A stretch of DNA of 64,000 nucleotides from positions 1 through 64,000 of the forward strand of contig WRMF01000009.1 in the NCBI GenBank assembly GCA_009777245.1, in the 5' to 3' direction. The notes under the pieces were generated by a model. That model saw nothing but the letters and a program-made list of their open reading frames with translations, had not been told where the DNA came from and did not search any database. The DNA comes from Betaproteobacteria bacterium (GTDB taxonomy: Bacteria; Pseudomonadota; Gammaproteobacteria; Burkholderiales; Rhodocyclaceae). A program made the position numbers and the translations under genes. Below are positions 41,117-50,448 of the stretch, one piece after another (within the stretch, counting starts at the first letter, position 1; the number at the start of each line of letters is the position of its first letter).

Positions 41117-42622
41117 ATGACATTCCATGACTTGCTGAAAACCATTGTAAAGGGTTTTCTTGGTCTTTTTTTGCTAGCGGGACTGTGCGCGGCGCTATGG
41201 CTGGTCTGGGTATTATCCATCAATTTTGTTGATGAACCGCTGACGCCAGAAGCTCGAGCCATGCTTTCCTATCAGGCAAAGGCTGTGCCGGATGCCGAAA
41301 ACGGCTATGTCATGATGGCTGGATTCACCGCGCCGTCTGGCAGCGATTGGAAGAAGGTCGGCGCTGAACGGATAGAGCTTTACAACGAACAAGTCCGCGC
41401 TTCAAGGGGTGTGGTCACTGAGAATGCAGCAAAGATTCCGGCAGAAGAGGAAACGCAGAAACTAAAATTTTCCGAATGCGGTGGCTGTGAGGAGACACTG
41501 GAAATGTACAGCGGAGATAATGAAGCCGTATTGTTGGCTTCATTGCAAGCACTGCTTCAACAACAGGAACAGATAGACAAGGCGCTTAAAGACAATGCCG
41601 AGTTGGTCCATCGCTACGAGGCGTTGCAATCTGCTGCTGCATTCAGCGAGACGTTGCTGCCTTCTTTGGAGACTTCGATTGAGTTTGACGAAGAAAAATT
41701 AAGCGTTATTTTCCAGGTACGGCGTCTCCTGCTTTCTGAGGCGATGCTTGTCGCGCTTTCTGGCGACCGGGAACCTTTGCTTGATTTTCTCGAGCGAGAC
41801 ATCTTCCTCTGGCGTTTGCTCATGAGAAGCGATATCTCGCTTTTCGCAGCTATGATGGCCAAAGCAAATCTCGCGCAAGAACTGCGTCTGTTACGACTGC
41901 TGCTAACGCATGTTGATTTTTCTACACCTGAATTAGAGTGCCTACGCCGTCTGCTCACGCCACTTTCTGCGGAAGAGCGGAGTCTTTTGCGGGCGCTGGA
42001 AGAAGAGTGGAATGCCCGTGCTCACATGCTTCTGCGCCTTGGGAGGCACAATTTTATTACCGAAAAACGCCTATTCGTAGCGTTTTTGAAAAAATTGCTC
42101 TTCCAACCGCAAGCCACAGTGAATCTTTATGCGGAAAGGATGCGCTATTGGAAAGAGTTAGCATCCTTGTCATCGTCAGAATTCGCTGTTCGCCATGATG
42201 CTGTGACGAAAGCATTCCAAGAAAAAGAAGAGGTCACAGAAATCCTGGATATTTTGCAGAACCCCTTTAATTATATAGGGTACAGCTTTGTGGTAATCTC
42301 AGATTATAACTATGGAAAACAAATCGCCATATCTCACGACCTTGCAGCCTCGCTGCAACTAACCCGCGCTCTACTTGAATTGCGCTTGGCTGGAATTGAC
42401 GCAGGGGAAAATCCAGAGGCGGTTCCTGAATTTCTCGCACAAGCTGACGTGGAAACCCTCAATCCCTACACGGGAAAGCCTTTTGAGTGGAATGAAGCCT
42501 GTCGGCGTTTGAGTTTTACACCGCAGTATGCGGGGATTATCGTTGGCGAAATAACTCTGGCGCATATTCCTGAAGGAAACGCCGCTGCCTGTGCATCATC
42601 GGCTGCATCTCCCGACCCCTAG
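41117..42622 (+). CDS. Large membrane-anchored protein of unknown function
   Basis: The 501-residue protein has one N-terminal membrane helix (GFLGLFLLAGLCAALWLVWV, about residues 13-34). The rest is probably periplasmic and mostly helical and acidic (ALLQQQEQIDKALKDNAELV, LLDFLERDIFLWRLLM). A CxxC-like pair occurs in SECGGCEETLEM. The C-terminal third reads DYNYGKQIAISHDLAASLQL, ALLELRLAGIDAG, then LNPYTGKPFEWNEACRRLSF, which recalls the end of uncharacterised exported proteins where a 'DPY.GKPF.Y......YS.G' motif occurs. No activity is assigned. No neighbour is co-transcribed. Confidence 0.75.
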   Translation: MTFHDLLKTIVKGFLGLFLLAGLCAALWLVWVLSINFVDEPLTPEARAMLSYQAKAVPDAENGYVMMAGFTAPSGSDWKKVGAERIELYNEQVRASRGVVTENAAKIPAEEETQKLKFSECGGCEETLEMYSGDNEAVLLASLQALLQQQEQIDKALKDNAELVHRYEALQSAAAFSETLLPSLETSIEFDEEKLSVIFQVRRLLLSEAMLVALSGDREPLLDFLERDIFLWRLLMRSDISLFAAMMAKANLAQELRLLRLLLTHVDFSTPELECLRRLLTPLSAEERSLLRALEEEWNARAHMLLRLGRHNFITEKRLFVAFLKKLLFQPQATVNLYAERMRYWKELASLSSSEFAVRHDAVTKAFQEKEEVTEILDILQNPFNYIGYSFVVISDYNYGKQIAISHDLAASLQLTRALLELRLAGIDAGENPEAVPEFLAQADVETLNPYTGKPFEWNEACRRLSFTPQYAGIIVGEITLAHIPEGNAAACASSAASPDP

Positions 42623-42839
42623 AGCGGTTTCGGTTAAAGTGAGTACATTTTACGCACACACGCCCGCCTTTGGCTGTGCCGCGAGTGGCATAAAAGCGAG
42701 TGTCCGCACTCTCCCACAAGTGATAGAGGAAACAACTCCCCTCTCCCGCTTGCGGGAGAGGGGCCGGGGGAGAGGGCTAACAGCGTCGTGACTGCTTTAA
42801 CCTTGGAGAAAAAATGTACGCGCTTAAATCGAAACCGCC
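42623..42839. repeat. Dispersed repeat, long copy with inverted ends
   Basis: Starting at 42624 with AGAGCGGTTTCGGTTAAAGT and ending near 42840 with AAATCGAAACCGCCCT, the two ends are inverted relative to each other. The middle holds CTCCCCTCTCCCGC hairpin blocks. This copy shows that the unit can have a terminal inverted-repeat form. Confidence 0.75.
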
Positions 42840-43223
42840 CTAACGCTTTTCCGAACGGTATTTTTCAAGCATCGTCCTGAACCACATGCCGCTCTGCATT
42901 GGCTCGTCATTACCGCATTTTACCAAATAGAATTTGCCGCTCACGCTACTGTTTGTCGCGGCTTTGGCGATAAAATCCTCTGTTGAAGAAAGCATATTCT
43001 TTTCGAGTAGATATGTATACTTCCTATCAAGATGGGAAACGGCTTCGCTCGCGTCATACCATTTTTCATTCCGGTTGAATTGGCACCCGGAATTTTTCAG
43101 ATAAGAGAACAGATAATCAATTTCCGCCTTGCTTTGCGTGGAAAGCCCAGAGGCATATGCGTTGCCGCCGCCGCAAAATAAAATGACAACCAAAAACGCT
43201 GCCGCAGCAAAAAAATGTGACAT
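42840..43223 (-). CDS. DUF5329/YfeK-like exported protein
   Basis: The 127-residue protein begins with a signal peptide (cleavage after NAYA near residue 24). The mature part shows AEIDYLFSYLKNSGCQFNRN, KWYDASEAVSHLDRKYTYLL, EDFIAKAATNSSVSGKFYLV and KCGNDEPMQSGMWFRTMLEK, matching the DUF5329/YfeK pattern, with two cysteines that may form a periplasmic disulphide. Function unknown. Confidence 0.75.
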   Translation of the reverse strand: MSHFFAAAAFLVVILFCGGGNAYASGLSTQSKAEIDYLFSYLKNSGCQFNRNEKWYDASEAVSHLDRKYTYLLEKNMLSSTEDFIAKAATNSSVSGKFYLVKCGNDEPMQSGMWFRTMLEKYRSEKR

Positions 43224-43745
43224 GAAAGCTCTCCCTCATTAATGAGCGCAAAAGAACAGCCTACGATCAGAACGGCATTATAAGCCCGTAGGGATGAGCT
43301 GGAGCGTTTTCGGTTCAAGTGGATACTTTTTCTCCCGGACTTTGGCTACGCCGCGAGTGGCCACACTCTCCCACAAGCGGGAGAGGGGATTTGTTCCCTC
43401 TCCTGCCAACGAGCGGGAAAGTGAGAAAGAGGTCGGGGCGCGAGCTTGTTCGCTCCCCCCTCCTATTGGGATTTTTGGGAATTACTTCAGTGTGTCCACA
43501 AGCATATTTGTCGAGTTTGTCTGACATCCACCAAAGTTGGTACTGAAACTATAAAGGGAGAGCTATTGTCGTCCGCAAGACCGCCGGGGGTTTGCTTTTA
43601 CCACACCATCGTGAACCTACTTTAAAACCGATACCCCACCTGTAGCGCATACATACTTGTGACAATACCGCCAAAAGATTATATTAAGCCTTTATGCAGG
43701 CGCGGCGGCAAGCGTCGGCTCATGAACCCAAACCGGAAATCCTGA
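43224..43745. repeat. Intergenic region with another dispersed-repeat copy
   Basis: From 43300 to about 43445 there is a plus-oriented copy (GTTTTCGGTTCAAGTGGATA, GACTTTGGCTACGCCGCGAG, CTCTCCCACAAGCGGGAGAG). The remainder up to the permease gene is unique sequence; near 43671 CCAAAAGATTATATTAAGCC could hold a -10 (TATATT), but no -35 is convincing. I see no gene. Confidence 0.65.
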
Positions 43746-44873
43746 ATGACCTTCCTTCGCCCAATTCACCTGCAAACAGCCGCCTGGACAGGCGTCGCGC
43801 TGGCGCTGGCGACGCTCCTCTGGTTGCTATCGCCCATCCTTATGCCATTCGCGCTGGGAGCGATATTCGCCTACCTGTGCAATCCGATAGTAAACGCCTT
43901 GGTTCGCCGTCGTCTGCCGCGCACGGCGGCGGCGTTATTGGTGGTAATTGGATTAATCCTGTCGCTCGCCGCGCTCCTGCTCGTGTTTCTGCCGATGGTC
44001 TACAAACAGGCGGTGATATTCGCACAGAGGTTGCCGGGGCTGATTGACCTGTTCAATGTGCACGTATCCCCCGCGCTGAACGAGCATTTGGACGTGCAAC
44101 TCCAGCTTGACGCGGCGCAGATTCGCGTGTGGCTCGGACAATTCTTCGCCAACTCGCACGACCTAATCCCTGCCATGCTGCAACGCGTCGGCCACAGGGG
44201 CATGGAAGTCGCCATGATGCTCGTCAACCTGTTAATGGTTCCTTTCGTCGCCTTCTATCTGCTTCAGGAGTGGCCGCGCATCATTGACGGGCTATCAAGA
44301 ATGCTGCCGCGCCCCTGGCTGCCGCGCGCGCGGCGGATTGCCAACGAAATTGACAGCGTATTGGCGCAGTTCTTCCGGGGGCAGATGCTGGTAATGCTGA
44401 TTCTGGCCGTATATTACAGCGTGGGGTTGTCGCTGATCGGGCTTGATTTCGCGCTGCCGGTCGGCGTGCTCACGGGTATGCTGATCTTCATTCCCTATAT
44501 CGGATTCGGAAGCGGAATGGTGCTGGCCGTGCTGACCGCGCTGCTCCAGGGCGGATGGGAACCGCTGATCGGCGTCGCCATAGTCTATGGCATCGGCCAG
44601 GTAGTCGAGAGTTTCGCCCTCACTCCCTATATCGTCGGCGAACGTATCGGCCTGCATCCGCTGGCGGTTATCTTCGCCCTTTTGGCCTTCGGTCAGTTGT
44701 TCGGATTTACCGGCGTGCTAATCGCCCTGCCCGCCAGCGCGGCGCTCCTCGTAGGACTGCGCGAAGTCGCCTCGGCATGGTTTGCCAGCCCGGTTTATCA
44801 AGGCGACGAAGGTGGAACAGACCCGCCCGCCGCGCCCGCCCGCCGCCGAAATCGGGAACGCGGCGCGAAGTGA
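43746..44873 (+). CDS. AI-2E/PerM-family transporter
   Basis: The 375-residue protein has the eight-helix layout of the family: paired N-terminal helices (AWTGVALALATLLWLLSPIL, FALGAIFAYLCNPIVNAL), a third near residue 70, a large central domain (SPALNEHLDVQLQLDAAQIR), then the conserved VPFVAFYLLQEWPRIIDGLS, FFRGQMLVMLILAVYYSVGL, FIPYIGFGSGMVLAVLTALL and ALLAFGQLFGFTGVLIALPA. Members move autoinducer-2, Na+ or metabolites; the substrate here cannot be predicted. Confidence 0.9.
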   Translation: MTFLRPIHLQTAAWTGVALALATLLWLLSPILMPFALGAIFAYLCNPIVNALVRRRLPRTAAALLVVIGLILSLAALLLVFLPMVYKQAVIFAQRLPGLIDLFNVHVSPALNEHLDVQLQLDAAQIRVWLGQFFANSHDLIPAMLQRVGHRGMEVAMMLVNLLMVPFVAFYLLQEWPRIIDGLSRMLPRPWLPRARRIANEIDSVLAQFFRGQMLVMLILAVYYSVGLSLIGLDFALPVGVLTGMLIFIPYIGFGSGMVLAVLTALLQGGWEPLIGVAIVYGIGQVVESFALTPYIVGERIGLHPLAVIFALLAFGQLFGFTGVLIALPASAALLVGLREVASAWFASPVYQGDEGGTDPPAAPARRRNRERGAK

Positions 44874-45049
44874 CTTTTATGGCGCTTTCCGCAAGTAACG
44901 AGATGGTCAGGGCGCGCGTTTTACTCCCTGCAAACTCCCACCGCCTACGGCGCCACACCCTTTCAAAAGGGGGCTGACACCATTGCGGCTTTGCCGATCC
45001 AAGGCGTGGTTGAGATATTCTATTGGTATACAAAGCGGGTGAGAATTGG

Positions 45050-46267
45050 TCACGCGCTAATCACCAGCCGACTGCCCGCGAGGCGGTCGTGCAGGAATTG
45101 TCTTTCCGGGTCGGCTATGCGCCAGAAAAAACCGATTCCAAAGAATAGCAGGCTAAACCAGGCCACCAGGTAGCGAAACAATGCCTGCATGGGACGCAAA
45201 GGCCCGCCGCCCTTGTCAACCACGCGGATTTTCCAGGTTCTCATCGGCAAGGTTTGCCCGCCATGCAGCCAGAACCAGACAAAGTAAAGAGCAAGGAGCA
45301 GTAAGAAATGCAGTTGTTGAACCCAGGCGGGAAGTTCGATATTCGCAAGCGCGCCCAGCAGGATGTGGGGAGCAAGCCAGAAGATGACAATCACGCCCAG
45401 CAGCAGCAATAATAATTCATACAACATGGCAGCCAGACAGCGGGCAATGCCGGGAACGGCTCCGATCCGGCTTGTGCGCTTGGCAATTAAGTCAGGCGCC
45501 TGGACAGCGGACAGGCTCGTATGCTTGGCGGGAGAGTCGGACAAAGCGGCTCCGGGCTGAGCCGCGCCAACAGGGTCGGGCGAGACTGCGGCTTCGGACT
45601 GGCTTATGCCGGGGTTGGGCGAGGCGGCTATTCGGCTTGCCCGTTCATCCAGCCAGTTTTTTCCGGCAATCAAAAATCCCAGCAAAATGAACGCGCCGGG
45701 CGGCAAGGCCGCGAGCAGAAAACCAGAGTAATCATCCGGCAAAATCTGGAGAGCGGTAGCGTGGGGAATGACAAGATCAATCCCGCCAAGCAAGGTTCCG
45801 TGCGCGATAAATTCGCGCAAAGCTCCGAGCAACGCCAGCACCCATAACAGCCCAATCCCCATGAAAATGCCGTCAAGCGTGGATTCCAGAGGCGGATTTT
45901 TACCCGCGAAGGCTTCCACACGGGCAAGCACGATGCAGTTCGTGGTGATAAGCGGGATGAAAATCCCAAGAATCAGGTACAGGTCGTGAAACAAGGCATT
46001 GAACATCAGATCAACGACCGTGACCAGCGAGGCGACGACAAGAATAAACACCGGAATGCGAATCTCACGCGGAATCCAGCGGCGAAAGAGGGAGACGGCG
46101 GCATTGGCAAGCGCCATGACGACAAGGGTCGCGGTCGCCAGCATGACGGCGTTTACCATGTTGCTGGAAATGGCAAGCAACGGGCATAGCCCCAGCATTT
46201 GGGTCAAGCAGGGGTTTTGCTTCCAGAGGCCATTTACCGCCAGAGTATGCAAGGTTTTCCGGTTCAT
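45050..46267 (-). CDS. rnfE: Ion-translocating oxidoreductase subunit RnfE fused to an RDD-like domain
   Basis: Residues 1-215 are a full RnfE: GLWKQNPCLTQMLGLCPLLA, IPVFILVVASLVTVVDLMFN, LGIFIPLITTNCIVLARVEA with the membrane cysteine, and LPPGAFILLGFLIAGKNWLD. After a Pro/Ala/Ser-rich linker (about 220-270) the protein continues with three membrane segments that match the RDD family: ARCLAAMLYELLLLLLGVIV, then WLHGGQTLPMRTWKIRVVD and RPMQALFRYLVAWFSLLFFG. Standard RnfE ends near residue 230, so this is a fusion with no frame break visible. The start overlaps rnfG by 4 bases. Confidence 0.9.
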   Translation of the reverse strand: MNRKTLHTLAVNGLWKQNPCLTQMLGLCPLLAISSNMVNAVMLATATLVVMALANAAVSLFRRWIPREIRIPVFILVVASLVTVVDLMFNALFHDLYLILGIFIPLITTNCIVLARVEAFAGKNPPLESTLDGIFMGIGLLWVLALLGALREFIAHGTLLGGIDLVIPHATALQILPDDYSGFLLAALPPGAFILLGFLIAGKNWLDERASRIAASPNPGISQSEAAVSPDPVGAAQPGAALSDSPAKHTSLSAVQAPDLIAKRTSRIGAVPGIARCLAAMLYELLLLLLGVIVIFWLAPHILLGALANIELPAWVQQLHFLLLLALYFVWFWLHGGQTLPMRTWKIRVVDKGGGPLRPMQALFRYLVAWFSLLFFGIGFFWRIADPERQFLHDRLAGSRLVISA

Positions 46268-46908
46268 TCTGCTTCCTCGCCGAACAGTTTATCCCGATTG
46301 AGCGCGGCGAAGCGCAAAGCGCGATGCACAGCGGTAATGACGGCGCGCGGCGAGATGGTGGCTCCGGCGCGGTAATAAAAGCGGCCATTGTCCTTTTGCA
46401 CTTTCCATTGGGAATCAGGCACGATGGGGTAATTCAGATCGTCGAACTGGAGAATCCAGGGATACTCCTTGTTCTTGTCCTTTTTCAAATCAATGTAATC
46501 GCCCAGGCCCGGCGTTTCACGATGCTCCATGATGCGAACGCCGGTTATCGTGCCGTCGTAGGTAATCCCTATAATCATGCGGATTTTGCCCGCGTAGCCG
46601 TCGGGCGCGATGGCTTCCAGCGCCAGCGCGGCGGGTTGTCCGTCCCGTCTGGCGCGGTAGACCCGGCTCTCGTCGGTCTGCCCAAGCTCCGGCATGGGGG
46701 GCAGAACAAGCACATCGGCAAGCAGATCGTTATCGTAATAATTTTTGGGCAGCACTTCGTTCAAAAAAGCCAGCCTCGCGGCGGCAAGGGAGGCTTCAAT
46801 GGCGGGCAGCGTCAGATAATGCACGACGGCAAGCAGACCAGTAAAGGGAATAACGAACGCCAGGAGAATCGCCGCTAACTTCCTTGAGGAGCGAAACGCG
46901 GCGTTCAT
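46264..46908 (-). CDS. rnfG: Ion-translocating oxidoreductase subunit RnfG
   Basis: RnfG is a membrane-anchored periplasmic flavoprotein of the Rnf complex. The 214-residue protein has an N-terminal helix (LAAILLAFVIPFTGLLAVVH), a middle FMN-domain region with YAGKIRMIIGITYDGTITGV and MEHRETPGLGDYIDLKKDKN, and the flavinylation motif AGATISPRAVITAVHRAL, in which the threonine carries the covalent FMN. Overlaps both rnfD and rnfE by 4 bases. Confidence 0.94.
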   Translation of the reverse strand: MNAAFRSSRKLAAILLAFVIPFTGLLAVVHYLTLPAIEASLAAARLAFLNEVLPKNYYDNDLLADVLVLPPMPELGQTDESRVYRARRDGQPAALALEAIAPDGYAGKIRMIIGITYDGTITGVRIMEHRETPGLGDYIDLKKDKNKEYPWILQFDDLNYPIVPDSQWKVQKDNGRFYYRAGATISPRAVITAVHRALRFAALNRDKLFGEEAE

Positions 46909-47966
46909 GGCGCTTTATCCTCGTTCATTGGCGCTTCCCTTTTGACCGGTAGGGAAGAGAGAGCGCCAAAGACTTTGGGCTTGCAATAGAGATCAAGCAG
47001 GGGTACGGTCATGTTCATCATGAGCACGGCAAAGGCAATGCCGTCCGGAAACGAGCCGAACAACCGGATAATATAGGCAAGCAATCCCGCGCCCGCGCCG
47101 AAAATAATTTTGCCTTTGGGAGTGGATGAGCCGGATGTCGGGTCAGTGGCGATGAAAAACGCTCCCAGCATCGCCCCGCCGGAGAAAAGATGAAAAATCG
47201 GATCGGCAAAACGGGAAGGGTCAAACAGCCAGCATACCAGGGAAATGGCGCTCATGCTGGCAATGAAAGCCACCGGCACATGCCAGGTGATAGTTCCCGT
47301 TATGAGAAGAAAGATGCCGCCGCAAAGATAGGCCATCGTTACCCATTCCCAGCCGCGTCCGGCGAATGTTCCGTAGAGGTCCTGGCTCATCAGGAGTTTT
47401 TGCACGCTCTCTTGCAGGGTATCCGTTTTCATCGCCGTCTTGATTGCGTCAAGGGGGGTTGCGGAAGTCAGCGCGTCCAGACGCGGGGCAAGGTCAAAGA
47501 TAATTTCCAGTTGCTTCAGGAATGGCAGAGCCAGTCCCTGCGTCGGCCATTGCGACATCAGGGCGGGAAAGGCGATGATGCAGACGGCAAAAGCAATCAT
47601 CGCCGGATTGAACGGGTTTTGCCCCATGCCGCCGAAAAGTTGCTTGGCGATCACGATGGCGAAAAAAACGCCGATGACGGTCAACCACCAAGGGGAGAGC
47701 GGCGGAAAGGTAAGCGCAATCAGCCAGGCTGTGACCAGCGCGGAATTATCGCTCAAACGCTCCCGCACCGGCTTGCCGCGCAAATAAAGGAGCAGCGCCT
47801 CGAAAAACAGGGCGGCGACGCTGGCAATGGCAATCTGCACTATAAGGGCAGTGCCGATCAGAAACATATATACAAGAATGCCGGGCAGGAGCGCCAACAG
47901 CACCAGATTCATGGAATGACTGAGGCCGATCGGACGGCGAAGATAAGGGGCGGAAAATGGATTCAT
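46905..47966 (-). CDS. rnfD: Ion-translocating oxidoreductase subunit RnfD
   Basis: RnfD is a polytopic membrane subunit with covalent FMN. The 353-residue protein shows about nine helices and the family blocks SAPYLRRPIGLSHSMNLVLL, WLIALTFPPLSPWWLTVIGV, KQLFGGMGQNPFNPAMIAFA, the flavinylation region DALTSATPLDAIKTA, and FFIATDPTSGSSTPKGKIIF. Its start follows a 192-base gap after rnfC that contains a repeat copy. Confidence 0.95.
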   Translation of the reverse strand: MNPFSAPYLRRPIGLSHSMNLVLLALLPGILVYMFLIGTALIVQIAIASVAALFFEALLLYLRGKPVRERLSDNSALVTAWLIALTFPPLSPWWLTVIGVFFAIVIAKQLFGGMGQNPFNPAMIAFAVCIIAFPALMSQWPTQGLALPFLKQLEIIFDLAPRLDALTSATPLDAIKTAMKTDTLQESVQKLLMSQDLYGTFAGRGWEWVTMAYLCGGIFLLITGTITWHVPVAFIASMSAISLVCWLFDPSRFADPIFHLFSGGAMLGAFFIATDPTSGSSTPKGKIIFGAGAGLLAYIIRLFGSFPDGIAFAVLMMNMTVPLLDLYCKPKVFGALSSLPVKREAPMNEDKAP

Positions 47967-48158
47967 GAGCGGATTATTGATAACGTTTTTGGCTTAATTG
48001 TGTACCCTCGCCCGGCCTGCGGTCACCCCCTCCCATTCGCGGCGCAGCCACAAACGGGAGAGGTATCGGGGAAGAGGGGAGAAAGGCGCTTCTTCCCCGC
48101 TCGCCAGAGGGAAAAGGATAATTATTTACGGGAATAAATGCGCCTGTATCGAAAATGC
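47967..48158. repeat. Repeat copy between rnfC and rnfD
   Basis: CCCTCCCATTCGCGGCGCAG, CCACAAACGGGAGAGG and GGGAGAAAGGCGCTTCTTCC form part of a dispersed-repeat copy within the rnf operon. The gap is unusual, since rnfC and rnfD usually lie close together. Confidence 0.65.
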
Positions 48159-49697
48159 TCATGCTTTCTCTCCATGTTCGCGCGTTGTCGCGCCGCTACT
48201 ACCTACGCGCTCTACGGCTGCGGCGATTTCGGCCTGCTCAGCCGCGGATTTTTGGGCGGCTCGGGCGAGTTTCAAGGATCGTTCCTCCTTTTCCCGTTCG
48301 ATGCGAAACTGGCGAAATTCAAAGCGTTCCCGCGCCTTGTCCGCAGCTTCCTTTTTTCTTGCCGCAGTGCGAATCTCGTCCTTGGCAAAGCGAAAATACT
48401 GGACAAGCGGGATTGAGGACGCGCAAACGTAAGAGCAACAGCCGCACTCGATACATTCATTGATGTTATAGTTTATGACCTTGGCAAAGTCTTTCACGCG
48501 GCTCCACCTGTACATTTCGTAAGGCAGGAGACCTTGCGGACAAACCTGGGCGCAGGAAGTGCAGCGCATACAGGGAGATTCTGGCGCTCTTGCCGGAAAA
48601 AATTCCGGCGAGCGGGCGATAAGACAGTTGGCGCCCTTGCCGATCGGCGCGTCGTAATTCGGCAGGAGAAAGCCCATCATCGGCCCGCCTACCAGACAGC
48701 CGTCGGTTTCCGGGCGAACTTCCGCATAGCGCAGAATATCAAGAATGGGTGTACCGAGCGGGGCTTCCAGATTGCCGGGGCGATTCACATTGCCGGTAAC
48801 GGTGATAATCCGGCTGATGACCGGCTCGCCATGCGCCAATGCTCGCCAAATGGCATGGATAGTAGCAGTATTGAAACACTGGACGCCAAGCTGGGCGGGC
48901 AGGACGCCAGCCGGAGCGCGTTTGCCGGTGAGCATGTAAATCAGTTGTTTTAAGCTCCCTGCCGGATAAACGGCGGGAATAATCGTTACGCGAATGTCGT
49001 TAGCCGTGGTTTCCAGACGAGCGGAGAGGGCGGCGCGCATGGCGGCTGCCGCTTCCGGCTTGTTGTCTTCGATGGCGATAATGGCTTCCCTTGCCCCAAG
49101 AAGTTCCACCAGGAAAATTATGCCGGAGGCGATTTCGTCGGAGCGTTCGCGCATCAGGCGATCATCGCAGGTGATGAACGGCTCGCATTCCGCGCCGTTT
49201 ACGATCAGCGTCTCCAGCGATATTCCCGGCGCTTTCGAGAGTTTGACATGACTTGGCAGAACCGCGCCGCCCATGCCGACAACGCCCATGCCCTGCAAAT
49301 AGCGTTGGGTGGCTTCCGGCCCCAGACGCGCCGAATCTTCAAGGAAAGGGCGGCGCTCTACCCAGGCGTCTTCGCCGTCCGCCTCGATGACGATACATAG
49401 CGCTGCAAGGCCGGAAGGGTGCGCGATTGGGTAATCGCCAATATCACGCACCGTACCGGAAGTGGGCGCGTGCAGGCTGGCGGAAATCCAGCTCTCGGCA
49501 GAGGCAAGGCATTGTCCTTTTTTGACCTTTTCTCCCGTTTTCACGATGGGCATTGGCGCGCTGCCCGCGCTATGGCGCAAGGGGAGAATCAGCCTGTCCG
49601 GCATTGGCAGCGGCTCTATCGCCTTTTCCGAGGATGCTTCTTTCCGGTGCGCGAGCTTGATGCCGCCAGGGAAGCTGAAAATTTTTTGCCCGCTCAT
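48159..49697 (-). CDS. rnfC: Ion-translocating oxidoreductase subunit RnfC
   Basis: RnfC is the membrane-associated subunit that takes electrons from NADH. The 512-residue protein has the barrel-sandwich N-terminus (FPGGIKLAHRKEAS, PLPMPDRLILPLRHSAGSAP), the flavin/NADH segment GMGVVGMGGAVLPSHVKLS, VNGAECEPFITCDDRLMRE, and two 4Fe-4S motifs (CMRCTSCAQVCPQGLLPYEM and CIECGCCSYVCASSIPLVQY). The C-terminal 90 residues are charged and helical (KEAADKARERFEFRQFR); RnfC proteins differ in this part. Confidence 0.95.
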   Translation of the reverse strand: MSGQKIFSFPGGIKLAHRKEASSEKAIEPLPMPDRLILPLRHSAGSAPMPIVKTGEKVKKGQCLASAESWISASLHAPTSGTVRDIGDYPIAHPSGLAALCIVIEADGEDAWVERRPFLEDSARLGPEATQRYLQGMGVVGMGGAVLPSHVKLSKAPGISLETLIVNGAECEPFITCDDRLMRERSDEIASGIIFLVELLGAREAIIAIEDNKPEAAAAMRAALSARLETTANDIRVTIIPAVYPAGSLKQLIYMLTGKRAPAGVLPAQLGVQCFNTATIHAIWRALAHGEPVISRIITVTGNVNRPGNLEAPLGTPILDILRYAEVRPETDGCLVGGPMMGFLLPNYDAPIGKGANCLIARSPEFFPARAPESPCMRCTSCAQVCPQGLLPYEMYRWSRVKDFAKVINYNINECIECGCCSYVCASSIPLVQYFRFAKDEIRTAARKKEAADKARERFEFRQFRIEREKEERSLKLARAAQKSAAEQAEIAAAVERVGSSGATTREHGEKA

Positions 49698-49872
49698 CAG
49701 ATGTCGCCTGTTACGTAGCGGTCAACCCTCTCCCCCGACCCCTCTCCCGCGCGCGGGAGAGGGGAGGGCTTGCAGACGGCAATGTCGTTCCCTCTCCCAC
49801 TTGTGGCTATGCCGCGAGCGGGAGAGGGTGGCCTAAGGCCGGGAGAGGGTATGTAAAATATATCCATTTCAA
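49698..49872. repeat. Repeat copy between rnfB and rnfC
   Basis: A minus-oriented dispersed-repeat copy (CCCTCTCCCCCGACCCCTCT, hairpin CCCGCGCGCGGG, CACTTGTGGCTATGCCGCGA, and an end block CAAAACCGCTCTAGCG). It lies inside the operon and adds several strong hairpins to the mRNA between rnfB and rnfC. No gene is supported. Confidence 0.7.
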
Positions 49873-50448
49873 TCAAAACCGCTCTAGCGTTGGCGCGGCA
49901 AACGGCCTGTTTTCGGCGGGGTGGGGCCATGCCCAGTTTTCCGGCGACTCCGGCGCGGGTTTTATTTCGATGCAATCAACAGGACAGGGCGGAAGGCAGA
50001 GTTCGCAACCGGTGCAAAAGGGAATGATGACCGTGTGCATTTGCTTGGCCGCCCCCAGAATGGCATCCACCGGACAAGCCTGAATGCAGAGCGTGCAACC
50101 GATACATGCCGCTTCATCAATCAGGGCTATGCCGGGTTGGGTTTCTGTTCGGACACTTTCTCCCGCAGGTTTATATTCGCGTCCCAGTAATTCAGACAGG
50201 TTGCGAATGGCATCTTCGCCACCTGGCGGACATAGGTTGATTTCCGCATCCCCCCTTGCGATTGCTTCGGCATAAGGCTTGCAGCCCGGATAACCGCATT
50301 GTCCACATTGGGTTTGCGGCAGAATTGCGTTGATTTTATCCGTTATCGGGTCGCCATCCACCTTGAAGCGGACGGCGGCATAACCGATTGCCGCGCCCAG
50401 AATGAGCGCGCCAAACGCCATGACGGAAATTGCGGCCAGGATTTCCAT
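49873..50448 (-). CDS. rnfB: Ion-translocating oxidoreductase subunit RnfB
   Basis: RnfB passes electrons through several iron-sulphur clusters. The 191-residue protein has a membrane helix at the N-terminus ([20 protein letters not shown]), a 4Fe-4S motif in [20 protein letters not shown] followed by INLCPPGG, and two ferredoxin-like clusters ([20 protein letters not shown] and [20 protein letters not shown]). It overlaps rnfA by one base. Confidence 0.96.
   Translation of the reverse strand: MEILAAISVMAFGALILGAAIGYAAVRFKVDGDPITDKINAILPQTQCGQCGYPGCKPYAEAIARGDAEINLCPPGGEDAIRNLSELLGREYKPAGESVRTETQPGIALIDEAACIGCTLCIQACPVDAILGAAKQMHTVIIPFCTGCELCLPPCPVDCIEIKPAPESPENWAWPHPAENRPFAAPTLERF

Noticed and set aside
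45050-45450. A separate RDD-family gene downstream of rnfE
   Set aside because: The reading frame is continuous from RnfE through the linker with no stop, and no ribosome site or good start precedes the RDD part, so a fusion is the simpler reading.
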